From NCBI GenBank assembly GCA_029204225.1, contig MU831836.1, forward strand, positions 1 through 64,000: a stretch of 64,000 bases of DNA, read 5' to 3'. This DNA is from Diphasiastrum complanatum. Lineage: Eukaryota; Streptophyta; Lycopodiopsida; Lycopodiales; Lycopodiaceae. The notes beneath the pieces are model-generated. The model did not search any database. It was not told the DNA's origin and worked only from the letters and a program-made list of their open reading frames with translations. Both the position numbers and the translations under genes were made by a program. Below are positions 57,768 through 64,000 of this stretch, one piece after another. Position 1 is the first letter of the stretch. Each line of letters starts with the position of its first letter.

Positions 57768-60341
57768 TTACCATATCCATGATAAGATCTCTTTGGTAGA
57801 GATCTCTTGCCAATGCCTTTGAAGAGTGCTCCACCAATATGCCACTATTATCATGGGCTTCCTCCATGCTTGATGATGATCTTTGCCTTGAAAGTTCCAC
57901 TTGCATGATGGATGCACCATAAATAGAGAAATATGAGGCTTCCAAGCCTCATAAGGATCATGGAGATCAAGATCATAAGATGTGAAACAATGATGATTAT
58001 CAAGATTATGCTTTCTAGCTTGACTAGTCCACATACAATGAACTATATCCATGATGGATCTAATCTTGATATCAAAGACTATCTTGATCTTTTTTAGGCT
58101 AGTTACTCTCTCAAGGATGTAAGTGTCCACTTTGGATGCTTCACTTAATCTCAAGAGGAGTTTACAATTTGCCTCAAAACATGTGAAAACATGATTTTCA
58201 AAAAAGTGAGTACCAAGCTCAATCTTGTTCTTACTAGAACCAAGAGCATACTTTTGACAATACAATATCTTGCTTTCAAAAAGTATTGGAAACACATCTA
58301 AGTCAATAATGACAAGAAACATGTCCATACCATAAGCATCATACAAAACTAGTATAGCTTTTCTTGAACTTTGAGATCCAAAAAATTCAATGAAGCAAGA
58401 TAGCATTTCAAGCAAAGGAAGAGAAGCATATATGAATGTGTTGTAGTAGATACAACATGAAAGATGCCCCTCTTTGCCATGTAAGGTGAGCCATAAAGAC
58501 TCGGCCATGCATCTTGAAGATATTCTTGAAATCATATGCAGAAGAAACTCCTCCTCACACATTGGCCCCATCATAACATGAATACCTTCAAAAAGGATAA
58601 TTTGTGATGCTTCTTGAGAAGCCTTGATCTCGGCCACTTCCAAGATTGAATCTTCATGCAATATGACATCTCTATTCACCATCACATTTGAAATAGAGAG
58701 TGTAAAGACACTAAAGGTCTCCTTGATGGATGAGTATCCAATCATGATCCATGAGCTTGGATCATCCTTCCTTCTTGTTTCCAAGGGAATATGTGCAAAG
58801 CAAGCACTACCAAGTTCACTAAGGTGATCAAACTTAGGCTTCATCTTGAATAAAACTTCATATGGTGCTATTCCTTCAAGAGCTCCAATACTCCTCAAAG
58901 CTTTGATCTTCAATGAGAATTTCTTCTCAACATATGCTTTGAATAATAAGGAATAATCATACACCATAATACTTGAAGAGAGAAGATATGTGCATCTTGT
59001 GTAATCCTCCTCCTTTGAAATATTGGAAATATAAGAAACATCAAGAGAGTTTGCACTCTCACTTGGATCAAATTTGTAGATGCCTTCAAATCTTGATCCA
59101 TATGCAAGGATCTCACCATCCTTCTTAATTACACAATTGTCAATATTGAAATTGACATCAAAGCCACTATCAAGAAGTTGGCCAACACTTAAGATGTTCT
59201 TTGTAAGCTTTGGGACAAAAAGAACATTGTTGAGAAAGAGATCTTTAGAAGATGCAAGCTTCAAGGGAATAATCCCTACTCCTTCAATATTGCACTCATG
59301 CTTACTTGCAAAGTATATGGTCTTCTTGACTCCATCATAAGGCATAATAGATGAAAAAAAGTTCTTGGAGCCACACATATGTGAAGATGCTCCACTATCA
59401 ATATACCATGAGTCATCCTTGTTGAAGGTGGAAGAGGAGAAGCTTGATGCCATAAGAGAGCCTTCTCCATCACTTGCAATATAGTCTTCTTTCTCATTGA
59501 TGATGTTGGCTTGATTGAGTTGATTCTTCTTCTTGAAGCAATTGGTGGCATAATGGCCTTTCTTGCCACAATAAAAACACTTGATCATCTTCTTCTTGAG
59601 ATTTGAATTAGAAGCATGAGAGGTATCCTCCTCCTCTCCATCTTGGTCTTTAGCTTTGTCATTAGAGAAGTGATGGTGTTGCTTCTTACTCCTCTCTTTG
59701 TGCTTGGCAAATAGAACTTTGCCATCATCATGATTGAGTGATAGCTTGTCCATCCTCAAGAGTTTGTACTCTTGTCTTGATTCTTCATAAATAAGCACAC
59801 TTTGAAGGGCCTCCAAACTTGGTAGCTCCTCCTTAATAGCATAGGATTGGACAAGGTTGTCATATTCATCTCTCAAGCCATTGAGAATGACTTGGACTAG
59901 CTCACTTTGATTGATTGAGTCACCAATACATGCAAGCTCCCTATGAATATCCTTGACTCTCAAAACATAATTAGATGCACTCTCATCACTCTTTTGACTA
60001 CTTTGGAATATTTGATTTCTAAGAGTGAGGAGCCTAGAGGTGTTCTTAGCCTCATAGATGGACTTGAGACAATCCCAAGCTTCCTTGGATGTAGAACAAT
60101 CACCAATCTCCCTCAATATCTCATTAGAGACATTCATCTTAATGTAGTGGAGAGCCATCCTAGCTCTCTTCTTGTATTTTTGTACTTCTTGAAGGACTTG
60201 AGGCTCCTCCTCAATCCCAAGTACAATGTCCATCACATCTTGGAGTATCAAGATGGACTCCATCCTCAACTTCCATATTGAATAATTGGAAGTAGACAAT
60301 CTCTCACTTGGTTGCAACAAGTATGAACTCATTGAAGTCAT
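57768..60341 (-). CDS. Gag-protease polyprotein with degenerate pol, copia G (857 aa)
   Basis: One open frame covers nearly the whole internal region. Residues 1-240 are copia Gag (NYSIWKLRMES, NQIFQSSQKSDESASNYVL, VILNGLRDEYDNLVQSY). CFYCGKKGHYATNC (255-268) is the knuckle. WYIDSGASSHMC places the protease active site at about 315-318; LFVPKLTKNILSVGQLL follows. From about 430 the preintegrase domain is gone and integrase survives only as scraps: DYTRCTYLLSSSIMVYDYSL, YVEKKFSLKIKALR joined to IAPYEVLFKMKPKFDHL and CFAHIPLETRRKDDPSSW. All three catalytic acids are missing. The last 250 residues contain faint RT-like words (NKIELGTHFF) but no YVDD and no RNase H. The start at 60341 matches the Gag start of element A. 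Normal copia polyproteins exceed 1200 residues. Confidence 0.9.
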   Translation of the reverse strand: MTSMSSYLLQPSERLSTSNYSIWKLRMESILILQDVMDIVLGIEEEPQVLQEVQKYKKRARMALHYIKMNVSNEILREIGDCSTSKEAWDCLKSIYEAKNTSRLLTLRNQIFQSSQKSDESASNYVLRVKDIHRELACIGDSINQSELVQVILNGLRDEYDNLVQSYAIKEELPSLEALQSVLIYEESRQEYKLLRMDKLSLNHDDGKVLFAKHKERSKKQHHHFSNDKAKDQDGEEEDTSHASNSNLKKKMIKCFYCGKKGHYATNCFKKKNQLNQANIINEKEDYIASDGEGSLMASSFSSSTFNKDDSWYIDSGASSHMCGSKNFFSSIMPYDGVKKTIYFASKHECNIEGVGIIPLKLASSKDLFLNNVLFVPKLTKNILSVGQLLDSGFDVNFNIDNCVIKKDGEILAYGSRFEGIYKFDPSESANSLDVSYISNISKEEDYTRCTYLLSSSIMVYDYSLLFKAYVEKKFSLKIKALRSIGALEGIAPYEVLFKMKPKFDHLSELGSACFAHIPLETRRKDDPSSWIMIGYSSIKETFSVFTLSISNVMVNRDVILHEDSILEVAEIKASQEASQIILFEGIHVMMGPMCEEEFLLHMISRISSRCMAESLWLTLHGKEGHLSCCIYYNTFIYASLPLLEMLSCFIEFFGSQSSRKAILVLYDAYGMDMFLVIIDLDVFPILFESKILYCQKYALGSSKNKIELGTHFFENHVFTCFEANCKLLLRLSEASKVDTYILERVTSLKKIKIVFDIKIRSIMDIVHCMWTSQARKHNLDNHHCFTSYDLDLHDPYEAWKPHISLFMVHPSCKWNFQGKDHHQAWRKPMIIVAYWWSTLQRHWQEISTKEILSWIW

Positions 60342-61085
60342 GTAAAGTGGAGATAAATAAAAGTGATGAACAAAAAATGTTGCTTCTCTCTCACTATAGG
60401 ATCCAATAATGGTGTGCTACCATCTCCTATGCAAGATCTTGCAACAAATTGTGAGATGATTCTCACTAGCTATCTCAATCTCTCCAAAACTAGATCTACT
60501 TCACATCAAATGATGGAGTATGGGCAAAGTTAGGATCAAACACTCTTATCACGTGTGAAATACACTAAGAAACCAAATTTGACTCAAATACAATGATATT
60601 GCATGAAACAAAATGGCTAAGATCTCAAAACAGTGCCTAGATCACATATAGATGAGATTGGTAAGCATTCAACTGTGATTTTGGATCAAACAAGCAATCT
60701 TTTGACCAAACCAAATGTGTCCACCCAGGTCTAGGTGCCCTACCTAACCCTCTTCAAAAGCTTATAACTTTTGATTGGCTCAACCAAATGGAATGAAACT
60801 GATTGCATCAGAAACTAGACAAAAATAGCTTCAAAACAAGCTATCTAGCAAGATTTTTGGATCAAACATGAAAGAGAACTACAAACTGAAATTGGATGTT
60901 CCTCACACGTGTCTGAGCACCTGATTCCGTACAGTACCAGGTCAGACCCAATCAATGTCCTTTTGATCTCTTTTGATCCAAAATTGAACAAGATAGCTAG
61001 GAAAATGGGCCTTGACAATTTCTAGCTCAAGATTGATGAATAGTTTTCACTCAAAATAGATCAAAATGCATGGTAACCTTAGGTA
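60342..61085 (-). other. Copia G 5' leader
   Basis: Untranslated sequence between primer-binding site and Gag, containing CACGTGTGAAATAC near 60550 and CACACGTGTC near 60904. No gene. Confidence 0.7.
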
Positions 61086-61098
61086 GGCTCTGATACCA
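61086..61098 (-). other. Primer-binding site, copia G
   Basis: The minus strand reads TGGTATCAGAGCC immediately after the LTR end AATTCAACA. Confidence 0.95.
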
Positions 61099-61908
61099 TG
61101 TTGAATTTCACACGTGTGGATTGTCCACTACATGTACTTGTGATCTCCTAAGGTGTGTAGATGCACCAAGATCAAGACTAGATTGAGATTCAAGATCTAT
61201 CTTTGATTCTATGGCAAAAACACACTACTACATGCATTCAATCACTTCCAACTCTCACTCACACGTGTGAGAAGTGTTCCAAAAGTATTCTAAGTAAAAA
61301 CAAGCTGCTCTCCTGGGGTAGAGAGAGAAAAACCATCATGAGCTCTCGGGTAGAGAGAGAAAGCTAGAAATTCAATGACACTCAAAATCCACTCAATCTC
61401 AAAATCAAATTAGATCCAAAAGGAGGAGTACAATGATACTAATAGATTCATGAGCTACCACTATGCTTAACTATGATTGGATCACACTTTGCCACCTCTT
61501 AATCCTATTGGACCATTGATCCATGCACCTCTAAATTCTATTGGACTATATTCAAGCACACCTCAATTTTCTATTGGACCTCACAAGGTTCCACCTCTAA
61601 ATCCTATTGGACCTCTTAAGCTTCATCAAACAAAAGAATGACACTTGTCTACACTCTAATTGGCACAAGTTTGGCTCAATATTGGCATTACAAGTGGAAA
61701 TGGATAATTTGCCATCTATGCCAAATTTGACCCTATCAACATCCTACACCTAAATGCTTGACTATGAAATTCTATGAGACCCCTATATCAAACATTTTGA
61801 TTTACTTTACAATTGTCCACACGTGGGAACATCCTCCACACATGTGAGATTCACTTACAAACTTCTATCATAAAAAATACCAAGCTAGATTTTTGCCAAT
61901 TTCTCACA
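61099..61908 (-). repeat. 5' LTR of copia G (810 bp)
   Basis: Same length as the 3' LTR with two visible differences. CACACGTGTG occurs at 61109-61118 and again near 61260. Confidence 0.95.
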
Positions 61909-61913
61909 GCGAT

Positions 61914-62007
61914 ATCGATTTGCGGTATCAAATTGACAAATGATACCGCAGATGGATACCGGGTATCGATCTCTCGTATCAATTTTGATTTTGATACCGC
62001 AAATCGA
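61914..62007. repeat. Inverted repeat right of copia G, partner of 56735-56817
   Basis: Arms ATCGATTTGCGGTAT (61914-61928) and ATACCGCAAATCGA (61994-62007) flank a loop with GATACCGGGTATCGAT, itself palindromic. It is about 85% similar by eye to the left module. Confidence 0.8.
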
Positions 62008-62039
62008 CACCGTGTATCGAGTTCAAATATTGAATGGCG

Positions 62040-62829
62040 ATATTAGCAGAGTTTGTAAAATTAGTATCACAATAGAGCAAGTTATTTTTTATTTCTATCC
62101 AGAGAAAGCAACATGATACGAAAAAATGATATGGCGTATCGAGCTTGCGTGTGCATGACTTGTTTTTCAAAACTAGAGTCACTAGAGTTAGCATAGCATG
62201 GATTTGCTCTAACACCTGCACACGTGTCCACACCATATCTTTTAGCGATAAACAATATATACGAAGAAAACTATTCATACTTATGCATAAAACAAAACGA
62301 ACTGATATGGACCAATGCCCAAAAACTGATCAACATGGCACTCGTCGTCAGGGCTTGGCCTATCGCTAAAAAATATGCCTTTCGTTTGGGAAGATTGGAA
62401 TATGATTTAAAAATGCTATTTATGTTGTTAAGTAGTATAGCTTCTTTTGGACATGGATAACAACTAACGCTCAGCTATGACACCTATCTTCCCACTATAC
62501 TAACTCGTGTGGTTTTGTGTTGTGGGATGGTGGCAGATATCAGCTGGACGTTTTGAGAGTGGTTATGTTTTATGGTGCTTTACGGTACTATATTTTACTT
62601 TTCACCTTAACTATACCTTGTTGGTTTATGAATAAAGGCTTCAAAGGGTTTAGTCTTGCTTTATCAAGAAGAACTATGTGAAATTGTGTATCTCTCTCTC
62701 TCTCTGCATCCTTGTGGTGTAACTCAGACTATTCCTTGGTTGGGATAGTACTAGACCCTTACCTTTTATCCGGTTCATAAGCTAACAAAGGTCTGTTCTC
62801 ATGTTTTAGTCCACAAGATGGTTTCAAGA
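62040..62829. other. Unassigned stretch
   Basis: No gene recognised. A short CT run lies at about 62693-62706. The segment 62560-62800 has a TATA-like GTTTATGAATAAAGG followed by a pyrimidine-rich leader, so it may be the promoter or LTR of whatever is encoded at 62830 onward. Confidence 0.35.
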
Positions 62830-63297
62830 TGCTGCTCTTTTGGGTTATGGGAAGCCCCTACCTCCACCTAACCATTTTATTCAGACGCTTATCTGTTGTA
62901 TAAGAAAGACCGTAATGATGCATTCTTTTATCATTGACACTGATAGGGCTACTTGTTTCTATGCTGGACCTGAGGATAAGGTTTTGTGTTTGATTGATCT
63001 TTTGGGGACTTTGGATTGGGTCAAGATCTATCTGGACTTTGTTAAATAGAAGGATATTTTGAGTTTGATAAAAGAAATTTAGCAGACTTAATGAATTTGT
63101 TGAAAGTTTTGAGGAAGAAGAAAGATTTTTCAATCTGCGTATTAGAAAAGTCTTTGCTTGCCTTGAAAATGAGAATGGTAATTCTACTGCTAATATTCCA
63201 CCTTCCACCTTTGATGCAACTCTATCACCACACCCTTTGGTCTTTTTAGATGATCTTGATGAGGATATTGCTTCCCAGCTTGAATTGTTTTCTCAAT
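62830..63297 (+). pseudogene. Unrecognised plus-strand ORF, upstream part
   Basis: Frame 62840-63049 encodes GYGKPLPPPNHFIQTLICC, TDRATCFYAGPEDKVLCLID and LGTLDWVKIYLDFVK, then a stop. A second frame (about 63079-63297) gives KFSRLNEFVESFEEEERFF, RKVFACLENENGNST and LDDLDEDIASQLELFSQ. The composition is protein-like and the two pieces are consecutive, suggesting a decayed gene or exons. I do not recognise the family. Confidence 0.4.
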
Positions 63298-63323
63298 AAA
63301 TATGTGATATTGGAGATCAATCT

Positions 63324-63854
63324 TTGTATGATTTCTACCAATCCAAAAACTGTCAAATCCTCATTGTACCGAGCAGAACCATTGAATTCAAATCTGCCTT
63401 TACTGCCTATAAGCTCTGGAGCCTACCTGTTGTCAACTTTCTTGCTCCTGTGCCTATCGACCTTTGGATCCTGATGTCACATCTCACTGAAAAAGAAATC
63501 GATGTTTGTAAGTCAACTGCTTTACACAAAAATCCCTCTCTTGAAACTCTAGCAACCTTTGATACTGTTATTCGCATGAACAAATTTGAGCCTTCTTGCT
63601 ACCCATCTGAGCAAACCTGGGCCAGAATCAGAGGACACTTTGAAATTGGCTTGAGTAAAATAAACCTTCACCAAGCCAGAATCTGGAACTGTAAAAGACC
63701 TTTCTTCAAGTGTAGATGTGGTGACAAATGCAACAATTCATCCATTATCTGGTTTGACCACGCCATTTGGTACATGATGAGCAACCTAGGCAAGTATTTT
63801 CCTGGTGCTTCCCTCCAAAACCAAATGAACGCTTTTTTCATGTGGCTATACTAA
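63324..63854 (+). CDS. Hypothetical 176-aa protein
   Basis: The plus-strand frame starts MYDFYQSKNCQILIVPSRTI and continues FKSAFTAYKLWSLPVVNFLA, WILMSHLTEKEIDVCKSTAL, TWARIRGHFEIGLSKINL and a Cys cluster RPFFKCRCGDKCNNSS, ending YFPGASLQNQMNAFFMWLY. It may be the continuation of the 62830-63297 pieces in another frame; coding-like sequence goes on after the stop (VSIELAKDSSAKILAHMGD) to the window edge. No family recognised. It lies next to retroelements, so an element-encoded protein is possible. Confidence 0.45.
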   Translation: MYDFYQSKNCQILIVPSRTIEFKSAFTAYKLWSLPVVNFLAPVPIDLWILMSHLTEKEIDVCKSTALHKNPSLETLATFDTVIRMNKFEPSCYPSEQTWARIRGHFEIGLSKINLHQARIWNCKRPFFKCRCGDKCNNSSIIWFDHAIWYMMSNLGKYFPGASLQNQMNAFFMWLY

Positions 63855-64000
63855 CCCGCCAGAGATGTGCTTAAAGCACACCTTACTTTTCTTTTCATTT
63901 GACAATACATGACTGATGTCTCTATTGAGCTTGCCAAAGACTCTTCTGCCAAAATCTTAGCACACATGGGAGATACTGAAAACATACGTGAGATAGAACG

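Larger units (their letters stand above)
56832..61908 (-). mobile_element. Ty1/copia derivative G, recently inserted
   Basis: A complete 5077-bp element flanked by the 5-base duplication GCGAT (56827-56831 and 61909-61913). Its two 810-bp LTRs differ only at 57048/61315 (C/G) and 57370/61637 (C/A) by eye. The minus strand has primer-binding site TGGTATCAGAGCC (61098-61086), a leader and one 857-codon ORF (60341-57768). Near-identical LTRs mean recent arrival. Because integrase and RT are not functional, it was presumably copied with enzymes from another element. Confidence 0.95.

Overview
The window looks like nuclear DNA from a land plant with a large, repeat-rich genome. It is AT-rich, most of it is nested, decayed LTR retrotransposon, and only two host-type genes stand out: a TFIID subunit TAF10 with apparent 5'UTR introns, and an exon-split protein of the uncharacterised plant At4g22758-like (DUF7054) family. 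A degraded DUF7869-type DDE-like gene would fit a fern, lycophyte or bryophyte better than an angiosperm, but that is inference. Nothing bacterial, organellar or CRISPR-like is visible.

Layout. 1-415: minus-strand gag fragment. 421-11838: a minus-strand Ty1/copia complex in the order LTR (421-1216), internal region A, LTR (6662-7455), internal region B, so the middle LTR has a primer-binding site on one side and a polypurine tract on the other. Region A lost most of RT and all of RNase H, and carries a 954-bp unrelated LTR between duplicated integrase segments. Region B joins gag-protease of one copia family to the pol 3' half of another. 11838-21692: a plus-strand gypsy-like element with 24-bp repeats, gag, three zinc knuckles and an aspartic protease, then about 3.6 kb of unrecognised ORFs where RT and integrase would be expected, ending in a 941-bp LTR; two solo LTRs sit inside it. 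21693-24183: decayed minus-strand copia D. 24184-26709: 5' half of plus-strand copia F, whose LTR holds a perfect (CT)99 tract. 26710-28990: integrase scraps and a 45-bp-arm palindrome. 30699-35662: minus-strand copia E with dissimilar LTRs at its two ends.

35663-48050 is the gene-bearing part: the DUF7054-type gene on the minus strand (39731-40351, with a TATA- and G-box-containing upstream region) and TAF10 on the plus strand (CDS 47610-48026). They are separated by old, unassigned sequence with a possible copia primer-binding site near 44965. 50454-52881 is the DUF7869-like pseudogene (minus). 53160-54268 is the 3' end of another copy of the gypsy-like family. 56832-61908 is the cleanest element: copia G, flanked by the target duplication GCGAT, with 810-bp LTRs that differ at two sites by eye, and one open 857-codon frame that keeps gag and protease but has no integrase triad or RT active site. 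62830-63854 holds plus-strand ORF pieces I do not recognise.

The element parts fit a parasitic network: members with intact gag/protease but missing or mutated pol (G, F, E, the gypsy-like element) would depend on pol supplied in trans, and the mosaics (B, E) suggest template switching between families. A shared 10-bp palindrome, CACACGTGTG, recurs in the LTRs of several otherwise different copia families.
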